64,000 nt of DNA from Ralstonia thomasii (GTDB lineage: Bacteria; Pseudomonadota; Gammaproteobacteria; Burkholderiales; Burkholderiaceae): the NCBI RefSeq assembly GCF_958405895.1, contig NZ_CATZAR010000004.1. One strand, written 5' to 3'. Shown here piece by piece: positions 42,004 through 52,096 of the stretch (its first letter is position 1; each line of letters starts with the position of its first letter). Position numbers and translations under genes: made by a program. The notes beneath the pieces are model-generated. The model saw only the letters and a list, made by a program, of their open reading frames with translations. It made no database searches and had not been told where the DNA came from.

Positions 42004-42747
42004 GTGACTGATCAAGATTCCGAGTCTTCCTCCAAACGTTGGACGCGCCGCAAAGAGGCCCGCCCGCAAGAACTGGTCGCCGCCGCGCTGAACCTGTTCG
42101 TGGCGCGCGGCTACGCGGCCACGCGGCTGGAAGACGTGGCCTCGGCCGCCGGCGTATCCAAGGGCACGGTCTACCTGTATTTCGCCAACAAGGAAGAACT
42201 GTTCAAGGCTGTGGTGCAGGAAAACCTGGTGCCCGCGCTGGCCGAGGGCGAGGCCCTGATCGACAGTTTTGACGGCACCAGCGAAGCGCTGCTGCACGAG
42301 ATCCTGATGGGCTGGTGGGAGCTCATCGGCGAATCGCCGGCTTCGGGCCTCACCAAGCTGCTGATGGCCGAGTCGGGCAACTTTCCTGACCTGGCGCAGT
42401 ACTACCACGAAGAAGTCATCGAGCGCTGCGACCGCCTGTTCGCGCGCATCCTCGAACGCGGCATGGCCCGCGGCGAATTCCGCGACGTCAACATCGATCT
42501 CACCACGCTGACCATGGTCGCGCCGATGATCTTCCTGATGATGTGGAAGCACTCGTTCGGCCCGTGCTCGCACCGGGAGCTGGAACCGAAGGCGTTCATC
42601 ACCCACGTCGTGTCGCTGCTGCTGCACGGCGTGCTGCGCAATCCAGCGACGGGCGCAGTGATACCGCCTCCACCTGCCCTCACAGTGCAGCCGTGGCGCA
42701 CGCTCCCGGAGCGGGCCAACAACCCCGACGAAGGCGCCTCGTCATGA
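42004..42747 (+). CDS. TetR/AcrR family transcriptional regulator
   Basis: A 247-residue regulator with GTG start. The N-terminal HTH at about 20-65 reads A-A-L-N-L-F-V-A-R-G-Y-A-A-T-R-L-E-D-V-A then G-V-S-K-G-T-V-Y-L-Y-F-A-N-K-E-E-L. The ligand-binding half is all-helical; the Pro-rich tail after about 215 is extra. It is followed by a methyltransferase, a rhodanese and a TolC-type channel on the same strand, so it may control export of a toxic compound. The upstream region has only short inverted elements. Confidence 0.88.
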   Translation: MTDQDSESSSKRWTRRKEARPQELVAAALNLFVARGYAATRLEDVASAAGVSKGTVYLYFANKEELFKAVVQENLVPALAEGEALIDSFDGTSEALLHEILMGWWELIGESPASGLTKLLMAESGNFPDLAQYYHEEVIERCDRLFARILERGMARGEFRDVNIDLTTLTMVAPMIFLMMWKHSFGPCSHRELEPKAFITHVVSLLLHGVLRNPATGAVIPPPPALTVQPWRTLPERANNPDEGASS

Positions 42748-42842
42748 CAACGTCTGCCGGAATGTCTTCCGGACTTGCTAAAATGCCGGGTTTGTCGTCA
42801 AACCCTCATTCGCATCACTCGCTCCGCGTGGAAGGCATGCCC

Positions 42843-43493
42843 ATGGACATCGAAAAATCCCGGTTCAACATGATCGAGCAGCAAATCCGTCCTTGGGACG
42901 TGCTCGATACCGACGTTCTCGACCTGCTCAGCGTCGTCAAGCGCGAACACTACGTGCCCGAGGCCTACCGCGCGCTGGCCTTCGTCGACATGGAAATCCC
43001 GCTGGCCGGCGGCCAGAACATGCTGGCACCGCGCGTTGAAGCTCGCGTGCTGCAGGAGCTGGCCGTGCGCAAGCACGAAGACGTGCTGGAAGTCGGCGCG
43101 GGCTCCGGCTACATGGCCGCCCTGCTGGCCCATCGCGGCCGCCAGGTCACCACGCTCGACATCGTGCCGGAACTCGTTGCCTTCGCCCGTGACAATCTCT
43201 CGCGCAATAGCGTCACTAACGTCGACGTGGTCGAGGCCAGCGGCGCGCAAGGCTGGGGCGACGGCCTGTATGACGTCATCTGCGTGTCGGGCTCGGTGCC
43301 CGCCGTGCCGGAAGCGCTGCTCAAGCAGCTCAAGGTGGGTGGTCGCCTGTCGATCTTCGTGGGCGGCGCGCCGGTCATGGAAGCGCAGCTCATCACGCGC
43401 ATCTCCAACACCGAATATCAGACGCGCAACCTGTTCGAGACGTATGTGACGCCGCTGGTGGGTGTTCCCGCGCCGTCGTCCTTCCGCTTCTGA
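42843..43493 (+). CDS. Pcm-like SAM-dependent methyltransferase (annotated family: protein-L-isoaspartate O-methyltransferase)
   Basis: A 216-residue Rossmann methyltransferase of the Pcm family. SAM motif I is V-L-E-V-G-A-G-S-G-Y at 81-90. The block preceding it, normally G-Q-T-I-S-Q-P with the Ser/Thr that contacts the isoaspartyl substrate, reads G-G-Q-N-M-L-A-P (56-63), so the canonical substrate site is lost. It may methylate something else. It lies 95 bp after the TetR gene and 22 bp before a rhodanese. The ATG at 42843 (M-D-I-E-K-S) was chosen; 42837 is possible; the much longer frame runs inside the TetR gene. Confidence 0.75.
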   Translation: MDIEKSRFNMIEQQIRPWDVLDTDVLDLLSVVKREHYVPEAYRALAFVDMEIPLAGGQNMLAPRVEARVLQELAVRKHEDVLEVGAGSGYMAALLAHRGRQVTTLDIVPELVAFARDNLSRNSVTNVDVVEASGAQGWGDGLYDVICVSGSVPAVPEALLKQLKVGGRLSIFVGGAPVMEAQLITRISNTEYQTRNLFETYVTPLVGVPAPSSFRF

Positions 43494-43515
43494 TCCCTCT
43501 CGCCCCCCAATCATC

Positions 43516-43848
43516 ATGCAGCAGCTCGCTCCCACCGCCCTCGCCCAATGGCTCGCCGACGCATCGCGCGCGAAGCCCGTCCTGCTCGACGTGCGCTGGA
43601 CGGAGGAGGTGGAAATCTGTGCCATTCCTGGCATCACGCACATTCCGATGGACCAGATCCCGGGGCGTGCCAGCGAGCTGAATGCTGACCAAGACATCGT
43701 CTGCATCTGCCACCACGGCGGACGCAGTGCGCAGGTTGCGCAGTATCTGATCACGCAAGGCGGCTTTGATGCCGCGCGTGTCTACAACCTGCAAGGCGGC
43801 GTCCACGCCTGGGCTCACCAGGTGGACCCGCAGATGGCGACGTACTGA
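43516..43848 (+). CDS. rhodanese-domain protein
   Basis: A single-domain rhodanese of 110 residues. The active-site loop is C-I-C-H-H-G-G-R-S with catalytic Cys65, and the C-terminal signature V-Y-N-L-Q-G-G-V-H-A-W-A is intact. It probably carries sulfane sulfur in the cytoplasm. It stands between the Pcm-like methyltransferase and the TolC-type gene, as commonly seen in Burkholderiales to my knowledge. Confidence 0.9.
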   Translation: MQQLAPTALAQWLADASRAKPVLLDVRWTEEVEICAIPGITHIPMDQIPGRASELNADQDIVCICHHGGRSAQVAQYLITQGGFDAARVYNLQGGVHAWAHQVDPQMATY

Positions 43849-43963
43849 TTGGGGAAGCCGCCGCCGGGCAAAGCCCTGTTCACGCTCCACAGGCACTGAA
43901 CAGGGCCTGACGCGCCCGCGCTGCCTTCCGAACGCGAACGTTTCCTCCTCGCTCGGGGGCTTT

Positions 43964-45430
43964 ATGACTGTTGCTCGCAGTAGCCGCACGCGGATAGCCG
44001 CGCGCGGTTCGCTTGTTGTGCTGTGCTGTTCGATGATGCCGATGTTCGCGTGGGCGCAGACCCAACCGAACACGGCCGCTGCAACCGACCTCCTCTCCGC
44101 CTACCGCGCCGCGCTGGCCAACGATCCGCAATTCGCATCGGCGCGCGCGCAGTCGCTGGCGCAACGCGAGAAGCTCACGCAAGGCCGCGCTGGTTTGCTA
44201 CCGCAGATCGGCGGCGCCTGGAGCTCCACGCGCATCATCTTCGATCAAACCGCTCCGGCCGAATTCAACAAGACGTTCTCTTCGACGGGCTGGACGCTGT
44301 CACTGTCGCAGCCGCTCTTCCGCTGGGACCGCTGGGAAACCTACAAGCAAGGCGAGATTGCCGCGCAGGCCGCCGAGGCTTCGCTCGCGCAGGCGCAGCT
44401 CGACCTCATCACACGCACGGCGCGGGCCTACTTTGACGTGCTCAACGCGCAGGACACGCTGCAGCTCGCCACCGCGCAGCGCGATGCGATCCAGCAGCAG
44501 TACGAACAGGCTCGCCGCAACTTCGACGTCGGCAACGCCAACATCACCGACGCGAACGACGCACAGGCCCGCCGCGACGCGATCGACGCCAGCGTCATCG
44601 CAGCACGCAGCGACTTTGAGATCAAGCAATCGGCGCTCAAGCAGATCATCGGGGAGCCCGTTGGCACGCTGGCCGGCGTGCGCACGGGCGTCACGATCCC
44701 CCAGCCGGAACCGGCTTCAGCAGAACCCTGGGTGGAACAGGCGCGCAGCAGCAACCTGCAGGTGGCACTGGCGCAATACAACCTGCAAAGTGCAGAGCGC
44801 GATCTGAAGAAGGCCACCGCGGGCCATCTGCCTTCGGTCGACCTCGTGGCGCAGACCGGCCACACCAATGCCAGCGGCAACCAATACCTGCCGTCGCTGC
44901 CCGGCGGCGCGCGCTTCGACAGTTCACAGATTGGCGTGCAGGTGTCGATCCCGATCTTTGCAGGCGGTGCGATCCAGTCGCGCGTGCGTGAAAACATCGC
45001 GCTGGAAACCAAGGCCGCAAACGATCTTGAATTTGCCCGGCGCTCTGCCGAACAAGGCGCACGGCAAGCCTATATCGGCGTGATTGCCGGATTGGCGCAG
45101 GTCAAGGCACTGGAAGCGGCCGAGCTGTCGGCACGTACAGCGTACGACTCCAACCAGCTCGCCTACGGTGTGGGCGTGCGCATCGGCACCGACGTGCTGA
45201 ATTCGCAGGCGCAGCTGTTTCAGGCGCGGCGCGATCTGGCACGCGCGCGTTATGACACCATCGTCAACGGGCTGCGGCTGAAGTCTGCAGCCGGCTCGTT
45301 GACTGAGGGAGACGTGATCCAGGTGAACACGCTGCTCACGGCCAACGGTTCGAGCGATATCACTGCGTTGCCGCCGGCAAGCACCAAACTTGAATCGGCG
45401 AAACCAACGGGCAAATCGGCCAAACGCTGA
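43964..45430 (+). CDS. TolC family outer-membrane channel protein
   Basis: A 488-residue outer-membrane efflux/secretion duct. A signal peptide (about 1-31, G-S-L-V-V-L-C-C-S-M-M-P-M-F-A-W-A) leads into L-L-S-A-Y-R-A-A-L-A-N-D-P-Q-F, the usual TolC start. The two internal repeats of long helices are recognisable (A-R-A-Y-F-D-V-L-N-A-Q-D-T-L; Y-E-Q-A-R-R-N-F-D-V-G, and later A-Y-D-S-N-Q-L-A-Y-G-V-G). It would pair with inner-membrane pumps encoded elsewhere; none is nearby. It lies 115 bp after the rhodanese. Confidence 0.92.
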   Translation: MTVARSSRTRIAARGSLVVLCCSMMPMFAWAQTQPNTAAATDLLSAYRAALANDPQFASARAQSLAQREKLTQGRAGLLPQIGGAWSSTRIIFDQTAPAEFNKTFSSTGWTLSLSQPLFRWDRWETYKQGEIAAQAAEASLAQAQLDLITRTARAYFDVLNAQDTLQLATAQRDAIQQQYEQARRNFDVGNANITDANDAQARRDAIDASVIAARSDFEIKQSALKQIIGEPVGTLAGVRTGVTIPQPEPASAEPWVEQARSSNLQVALAQYNLQSAERDLKKATAGHLPSVDLVAQTGHTNASGNQYLPSLPGGARFDSSQIGVQVSIPIFAGGAIQSRVRENIALETKAANDLEFARRSAEQGARQAYIGVIAGLAQVKALEAAELSARTAYDSNQLAYGVGVRIGTDVLNSQAQLFQARRDLARARYDTIVNGLRLKSAAGSLTEGDVIQVNTLLTANGSSDITALPPASTKLESAKPTGKSAKR

Positions 45431-46111
45431 TCAATGTGTCTGGCCGCGCGGCGGCAGCGGGCGCTCGGCAAACTGCAGCAGCGCGCCGCTGGTCGTTTTC
45501 CAGATAACCTGGCGGCCCTGCGTGCCGCTGGCCGAAGGCTGCATACCGACGGTCGCCAAGGGCGATTTGAGCGCCTCCAGGAACGCTGTCTCCAGCTCCG
45601 TACGCGCCGGGTCGCACGCCATGCGCGTCGACACCAGGTTGCCGAAGCGCATGCCCGAGGCGAGCTTCTCATACGGCCCCGAGAAGCGATTGCAGCCCGA
45701 GTAGCCGGACACCACGCCGTTGGCCGCCTCCAGGCCGCCACTGAATTCGATGGAAATCGGCTGCGCAGCCGGGTCAGTATCGTCGCCTTCGGCGGAGGGC
45801 AATTCCTTGGGCGCAGCGCCCGACTCTTGCCAGCGCACGAGCACGAACCGCGAGCGGCCTTCGCCCTGCGCTTGGGCGAGCGACGCCTGGCCCGTATTGG
45901 GTGCGGCGTTGGCAGGAGTCTGTTTGGTTGCAGCGGCGGACGCTGACGCGGCAGCGGGGGCGGCCGCAGCGGGCGACGATGAAGGCGTTGGCGTCATGCA
46001 GCCGGCACCGATGATGGTGGCGGCGGTCACTGCGGCCAGCGCCACGGCGGTCAGCACCACGCGGCGCGGCGTTTGCAGCAGGCTCGGCTTGGGTCGATTC
46101 GGTTGGGACAT
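45431..46111 (-). CDS. META domain-containing lipoprotein (HslJ-like)
   Basis: A 226-residue lipoprotein. The membrane segment (V-V-L-T-A-V-A-L-A-A-V-T-A) ends in I-I-G-A-G-C, acylated Cys38. An Ala/Pro-rich linker is followed by a META/HslJ domain at about 85-220, with G-Y-S-G-C-N-R-F-S-G-P-Y and S-T-R-M-A-C-D as family hallmarks. META proteins are envelope-stress or novobiocin-related; function here unknown. It converges on the TolC gene and their stop codons abut. Confidence 0.85.
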   Translation of the reverse strand: MSQPNRPKPSLLQTPRRVVLTAVALAAVTAATIIGAGCMTPTPSSSPAAAAPAAASASAAATKQTPANAAPNTGQASLAQAQGEGRSRFVLVRWQESGAAPKELPSAEGDDTDPAAQPISIEFSGGLEAANGVVSGYSGCNRFSGPYEKLASGMRFGNLVSTRMACDPARTELETAFLEALKSPLATVGMQPSASGTQGRQVIWKTTSGALLQFAERPLPPRGQTH

Positions 46112-46212
46112 GAACAGATCGTGAACGGTGACGGAATGCAAACTACACGAAGAGTCATTAGTCTGCCCGGCTCGCCATGAGTTCGCACGTTTCGTGCCGG
46201 ACGTACACAGCG

Positions 46213-47529
46213 TTACAGCGTTGGCAAGACCAGGGATGCCACCGCTTCCACCGTGCGCGCCGTCGCACCGCCGTGTGTGGCGGCAAACGCCAGCGCGGCA
46301 CGTGATGCGGCTTCGCGCGCATCGGCATCGGACAGCCACGCGTCGATCACACGTATCGCCGCAGCGGCATCTCCTACCTGCTCGCACGCACCCGCGGCAA
46401 CTGCATCGCGAGTCGCCTGCGCGAAGTTAAAGGTATGCGGGCCGATGACCACGGGTGTGCCGACCGCGCAGGCCTCGATCAAATTCTGCCCCCCGAGCGG
46501 AAGCAGGCTGCCGCCGATGAACGCCACTTCGCCAGCCGCGTAATACAGTGCCATCTCGCCCATCGAGTCCCCGAGCAAAACGTCGGCGTCGGCAAGTTGA
46601 TCGGACTCCGTCACGCCTGCTGCAGACACCGACAACGCACTGCGACGCACGACACGCAAGCCCGCGCGTTCGGCAGCCTGGGCCACTTCATCAAAACGCT
46701 GCGGGTGACGCGGCACAAGAATCAGCAACGCATGCCGGCGCCCGACATGCTGCGCGCGATGCGCCTGCCACGCGTCAAGCAGCAACGCTTCTTCGCCCTC
46801 GCGCGTGCTGGCGGCCACCCATACCGATCGGCCACGTAGCGCGTCGTGCAACGCACGTCCGGCCATGATCTGGTCCACATGCGGCGTGATGTCGAACTTC
46901 AGGTTGCCGGTCACCCGCACGCGCGGCACGCCGAGCGAGCGGTAGCGATCGGCGTCGTCGGGCGTCTGGGCCAGCACGGCGGCGAGCTGCGCGTACGTCT
47001 GGCGCGCCGCGTCACCCAGGCGCGCGGTACGCCGGTGACTGCGCGCAGACAGGCGCCCGTTGACGAGCACCATCGGCACACCGGCCGTATAGGCGCGCTC
47101 GATCAGCACCGGCCAGATCTCGGTCTCCATCAGCAGGCCAAGGCGCGGTTGGAAATGCCGCAGAAACCGATCGACTGCGCTCGGCAAATCGTACGGAAGA
47201 TACGCCTGGATGACGCGGCGGTTGCGTTGTGCCGCGAATTGAGCGCCCGTGCGGCGGCCCGTCGGCGTCATGTGCGTCAGCAGGACAGCGTGGTGCGGAA
47301 AGCGCGCCAACAGGGCATCAATCAGCGGCTGCGCGGCGCGCGTCTCGCCAACGGACACGGCGTGCACCCACAGCAACGGACGGTCAGGATTCGGGCGCGG
47401 CGGATAGAAGCCAAGCCGCTCGCCGACATGCTGTCGATAACCGGGCTCCTTGCGGCCGCGCCACCACAGGCGCAGCAATGCGAACGGCAGCGCAATGCGC
47501 CACAACCAGCGATATAGAACGCGCAGCAT
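46213..47529 (-). CDS. waaA: 3-deoxy-D-manno-octulosonic acid (Kdo) transferase
   Basis: A 438-residue inner-membrane-associated GT-B glycosyltransferase adding Kdo to lipid A precursor. N-terminal anchor helix W-R-I-A-L-P-F-A-L-L. The acceptor domain contains W-V-H-A-V-S-V-G-E-T-R-A-A, with the catalytic Glu of the family. The donor domain has F-I-G-G-S-L-L-P-L-G-G-Q-N-L-I-E-A, the WaaA signature. It starts by overlapping the waaC stop (TGATG), so the two are coupled. Confidence 0.94.
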   Translation of the reverse strand: MLRVLYRWLWRIALPFALLRLWWRGRKEPGYRQHVGERLGFYPPRPNPDRPLLWVHAVSVGETRAAQPLIDALLARFPHHAVLLTHMTPTGRRTGAQFAAQRNRRVIQAYLPYDLPSAVDRFLRHFQPRLGLLMETEIWPVLIERAYTAGVPMVLVNGRLSARSHRRTARLGDAARQTYAQLAAVLAQTPDDADRYRSLGVPRVRVTGNLKFDITPHVDQIMAGRALHDALRGRSVWVAASTREGEEALLLDAWQAHRAQHVGRRHALLILVPRHPQRFDEVAQAAERAGLRVVRRSALSVSAAGVTESDQLADADVLLGDSMGEMALYYAAGEVAFIGGSLLPLGGQNLIEACAVGTPVVIGPHTFNFAQATRDAVAAGACEQVGDAAAAIRVIDAWLSDADAREAASRAALAFAATHGGATARTVEAVASLVLPTL

Positions 47530-48527
47530 CAGAGCACACCCAGCGCACGCAGCGCATCGAGCGCCTGCGCGCTGGTGGGATGGGCCTCGGCGCTGCCGAG
47601 GTCGTGCACGTTGGGCGTCCAGTACCCCCCCGTGCGCCAGGACGTGGTGAAGTTGTAGAGCGCCACGGTCGGCTTGCACAGCGCGGCCGCAATGTGCACG
47701 AGGCCGGTGTCCACACCCACCACCGCAGTCGCATGAGCGAGAAATGCCGTCACATCGGGAAGCGACATGCGCGGCGGAATCACCACGCGTCCGACCGTAC
47801 CCGGCACCGCCGCGACGATAGCCTCGCGGATGGATTCACTCGTGCGTCGCTCGGTCTCGCTGCCCCACGGCAGGGCGATGGCGTAGTCGCGGGCAAGCAG
47901 CGCGCGTGCCACATCCACCCACGCCTCGAGCGGCCACCCTTTGTCGGCGCGCGAAGTCGCATGCACCAGCGCCACGTACGGACGTGGCAGATTGAAGGGC
48001 AAGTCGGCAGGCGGCTGCAAACCGAAGTCGATGGCGTCAGGCAGCGCGTAACCGAGCGCTTCCGCCACCATGCGGCGCGAGCGCTCGACCACGTGGATGT
48101 GCGGTTCCATTTCGACCTTGCGTTGGTAGAACAGCTTGGCAAGCGGCTCATAGCCGGCGCCTTCCGTCCGATTGCCGAAGCCCGCCACGAAACCACCCGG
48201 CACCAGCTTGGCCTGCGCCGCAACGAGCGCCGTTTTGATCAGGCCTTGCGTGTCGAGCACCGCGTCGTACGACTTGGATCGCAACGCGCGACGGAACGCC
48301 GCCACCTCGCCCCAAGTCCTGCCGGAGCCGAGCGACTTGCGCCAACGCCGCAGCGCGAACGGAATCACGCCCTGCACACCGCGCACGATACGGACGATGC
48401 CGGCGAAACCCTCCTCGACCACCCAGTCGATCTCGGCATCCGGATACGCACGCAGGATATCGGCCACGACCGGCGTGCAATGCACCACATCGCCAAGCGA
48501 CGAAACCTTGACGATCAGCACGCGCAT
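47529..48527 (-). CDS. waaC: lipopolysaccharide heptosyltransferase I
   Basis: A 332-residue GT9 enzyme adding the first L,D-heptose to Kdo of the inner core. N terminus M-R-V-L-I-V-K-V-S-S-L-G-D-V-V-H is diagnostic. The acceptor Asp is in this SSLGDVVH loop region, and the ADP-heptose site is G-V-D-T-G-L-V-H-I-A-A-A near 262. It follows the phosphomannomutase gene on the same strand by 43 bp. Confidence 0.94.
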   Translation of the reverse strand: MRVLIVKVSSLGDVVHCTPVVADILRAYPDAEIDWVVEEGFAGIVRIVRGVQGVIPFALRRWRKSLGSGRTWGEVAAFRRALRSKSYDAVLDTQGLIKTALVAAQAKLVPGGFVAGFGNRTEGAGYEPLAKLFYQRKVEMEPHIHVVERSRRMVAEALGYALPDAIDFGLQPPADLPFNLPRPYVALVHATSRADKGWPLEAWVDVARALLARDYAIALPWGSETERRTSESIREAIVAAVPGTVGRVVIPPRMSLPDVTAFLAHATAVVGVDTGLVHIAAALCKPTVALYNFTTSWRTGGYWTPNVHDLGSAEAHPTSAQALDALRALGVL

Positions 48528-48570
48528 GCCGTCATCCCTTCCCCCAACTTCATGAGTGCGAACCGTGCGA

Positions 48571-49959
48571 TCAGAACGGCAGTTGCGCGTCCGGCTTTTC
48601 GGCCAGGATCACGCGGCGGAATTCACCCTGGATGCGCGCCATCGCAGCATCGTTGTCAGCCTCGAAGCGCATCACCACCACCGGCGTGGTGTTGGACGGA
48701 CGCGCCAAGCCGAAGCCATCTTCGTATTCCACGCGCACGCCATCGATGCGGTTGACTTCCTTCGCGCCGGTAAACGTGGCATTGGCCTTGATCTTGTCGA
48801 GCAGCTCGAACGATTCACCCTCGGCACACTTCAGCTGCAGCTCTGGCGTGCAGTGCGAGTTCGGCAGCGCGTTGAGCGTAGCGCTCGGGTCGGCCAGACG
48901 CGAGACGATCTCTAGCAGGCGCGCGCCCGTGTACAGACCGTCATCGAAACCGTACCAGCGGTCCTTGAAGAAAATGTGGCCGCTCATCTCGCCGGCCAGT
49001 GGCGCACCCGTTTCCTTTAGCTTCGCCTTGACCAGCGAATGGCCGGTCTTCCACATCGTGGCCTTGCCGCCGTGCTCACGGATGAACGGCGCCAGCTTGC
49101 CTGTGCACTTCACGTCGAAGATGATCTCGCCGCCCGGGTTGCGCGACAGGACTTCCTGCGCGAACAACATCAACTGACGGTCAGGGAAAATGACCTGACC
49201 GTCCTTGGTCACCACGCCCAGGCGGTCACCATCGCCATCGAAGGCGAGGCCAAGTTCGCAATCCGTGGTCTGCAGCGTGCGCACGAGGTCCTGCAGGTTC
49301 TCGACGTGGGCCGGGTCCGGATGGTGGTTCGGGAAATGGCCATCCACCTCGCAGAACAGCTCCGTCACCTCGCAGCCCATCGCGCGGAACAACTCCGGCG
49401 CAAAAGCGCCTGCCACGCCGTTGCCGCAGTCCACGGCAATCTTCATCGGGCGGCTCACCTTGACATCCGAGATGATTCGGTCGATGTATTGCTGGCGGAT
49501 GTCCACCTGGACGTAGTCGCCGGCGCCTTCCGTGAAGTCGCCCTGTTCGATGCGCGTGCGCAGCGCCTGGATCTGCTCGCCGTAGATGGCCTGGCCCGCC
49601 AGGACCATCTTGAAGCCGTTGTAGTCAGGCGGGTTGTGGCTGCCGGTGACCATCACGCCCGACGTGGCGCGACGGCCGGCCAATTCGATGTTAGTGCCGA
49701 AGTAGACCATCGGCGTGGCTACAAGGCCCAGGTCGATCACATCGACGCCGCTCGCGCGCAGGCCGTCTGCCAGCGCTGCGAGCAGATTAGGGCCGGACAG
49801 GCGACCATCACGGCCGATGACGACGGCGGATTCGCCCTTGGCGCGTGCTGCGGAGCCGAAGGCACGGCCGATCAAGCGTGCGGTTTCGGCATCGACGGTT
49901 TTTTCGACGATGCCGCGGATGTCGTAGGCTTTGAAGATGGTGGGGTTCAGTTGTGTCAT
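48571..49959 (-). CDS. phosphomannomutase/phosphoglucomutase
   Basis: A 462-residue alpha-D-phosphohexomutase of the AlgC/ManB type. The phosphoserine is in V-T-G-S-H-N-P-P-D-Y-N-G (about residue 107). The magnesium loop is F-D-G-D-G-D-R-L-G-V-V near 245. The sugar loop is G-E-M-S-G-H-I-F-F-K, and the phosphate loop R-P-S-N-T-T-P lies near the end. It makes mannose-1-P and glucose-1-P; the latter feeds RmlA in the adjacent divergent operon. Names used include manB, algC and pgm, so I leave the symbol open. Confidence 0.92.
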   Translation of the reverse strand: MTQLNPTIFKAYDIRGIVEKTVDAETARLIGRAFGSAARAKGESAVVIGRDGRLSGPNLLAALADGLRASGVDVIDLGLVATPMVYFGTNIELAGRRATSGVMVTGSHNPPDYNGFKMVLAGQAIYGEQIQALRTRIEQGDFTEGAGDYVQVDIRQQYIDRIISDVKVSRPMKIAVDCGNGVAGAFAPELFRAMGCEVTELFCEVDGHFPNHHPDPAHVENLQDLVRTLQTTDCELGLAFDGDGDRLGVVTKDGQVIFPDRQLMLFAQEVLSRNPGGEIIFDVKCTGKLAPFIREHGGKATMWKTGHSLVKAKLKETGAPLAGEMSGHIFFKDRWYGFDDGLYTGARLLEIVSRLADPSATLNALPNSHCTPELQLKCAEGESFELLDKIKANATFTGAKEVNRIDGVRVEYEDGFGLARPSNTTPVVVMRFEADNDAAMARIQGEFRRVILAEKPDAQLPF

Positions 49960-50010
49960 GAGTTCTCAGCACCTGTAAAGACATACAGTGTGCGGAATGT
50001 TACAAGTGGT

Positions 50011-50040
50011 TTCGGATTCTAACCTTTGACCCTTTATAAT
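50011..50040 (+). promoter_or_regulatory. probable promoter of the O-antigen operon
   Basis: Perfect -10 TATAAT (50035-50040) with a weak -35 TTCGGA (50011-50016) at 18 bp. About 95 bp upstream of rmlB in an AT-rich patch, divergent from the phosphomannomutase gene. Confidence 0.5.
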
Positions 50041-50135
50041 ACTTGGCTGGCTTGTATGAGCCGTCCGACTCTTCCCCCACTGCGCAGCCATTCTTTGACT
50101 TCAGCCTCTGCGCGCAACGTTCACCCGACAATCGC

Positions 50136-51197
50136 ATGATTTTGATTACAGGCGGTGCTGGTTTTATCGGCGCCAATTTCGTTCTGGACTGGCTGCGTGG
50201 TTCCGATGAGCCGGTGGTCAATGTCGACAAACTGACCTATGCTGGCAATCTGAAGACCCTCGCGTCGTTGGAGGGAGATGCCCGGCATACGTTCGTGCGC
50301 GCGGACATTTGTGATCGCGCGTCGATGGACGAGCTGCTGACCCGACACGCACCACGGGCGATCGTGCATTTTGCGGCAGAAAGCCACGTGGACCGGTCAA
50401 TCCACGGCCCGGCGGATTTCGTGCAAACGAACGTGTTCGGAACGTTCACGCTGCTGGAAGCTGCGCGCGCCTACTGGAACCGGCTAGAGGGCGCGGCACG
50501 CGCAAATTTCCGCTTCCATCACGTTTCCACAGATGAGGTCTATGGCTCCCTGGGGCCGGACGACGCCCCCTTTACGGAAACCACGCCCTACGCCCCCAAC
50601 AGCCCCTATTCGGCTTCGAAAGCGGGCTCGGACCATTTGGTTCGCGCGTACTTCCATACTTATGGGCTGCCGGTTCTTACGACCAACTGCTCGAATAACT
50701 ACGGCCCGTATCACTTCCCCGAGAAGCTCATCCCTCTCATGATCGCCAATGCGTTGGCGGGCAAGCCCCTGCCCGTGTATGGCGATGGTCTAAACGTACG
50801 GGATTGGCTCTACGTCGGCGACCACTGTGCCGCGATCCGACGCGTGCTGGAAGCGGGCACGGTCGGCGAGGTCTACAACGTGGGCGGCTGGAATGAGAAG
50901 AACAATCTTGAAGTCGTTCATACGCTTTGTGACCTGCTCGATACCCTTAAACCGCGCGCCCACGGCTCATATCGCGAACAAATTACTTTCGTAAGAGACC
51001 GCCCCGGCCATGACCGACGCTACGCGATCGACGCACGAAAACTCGAGCGTGAGTTGAATTGGAAACCGGCAGAAACGTTCGAGACTGGCCTGCGCAAAAC
51101 CGTCGAGTGGTACCTCGAGAATCAGGAATGGGTCGCGGATGTGATGTCTGGCGCCTATCGGGATTGGGTTGATGTGAACTACGGTAGCCGCCGCTAA
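50136..51197 (+). CDS. rmlB: dTDP-glucose 4,6-dehydratase
   Basis: A 353-residue extended SDR that forms dTDP-4-keto-6-deoxyglucose. The NAD loop is T-G-G-A-G-F-I-G at the N terminus. The active site is S-T-D-E-V-Y-G and Y-S-A-S-K-A-G-S-D-H. The start MILITGGAG was chosen; a longer in-frame extension lacks the fold. First gene of the operon and branch point for rhamnose and the 3-amino sugar. Confidence 0.96.
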   Translation: MILITGGAGFIGANFVLDWLRGSDEPVVNVDKLTYAGNLKTLASLEGDARHTFVRADICDRASMDELLTRHAPRAIVHFAAESHVDRSIHGPADFVQTNVFGTFTLLEAARAYWNRLEGAARANFRFHHVSTDEVYGSLGPDDAPFTETTPYAPNSPYSASKAGSDHLVRAYFHTYGLPVLTTNCSNNYGPYHFPEKLIPLMIANALAGKPLPVYGDGLNVRDWLYVGDHCAAIRRVLEAGTVGEVYNVGGWNEKNNLEVVHTLCDLLDTLKPRAHGSYREQITFVRDRPGHDRRYAIDARKLERELNWKPAETFETGLRKTVEWYLENQEWVADVMSGAYRDWVDVNYGSRR

Positions 51198-51211
51198 CAA
51201 CCGGACTTTTC

Positions 51212-52092
<881 letters not shown>

Positions 52093-52096
<4 letters not shown>

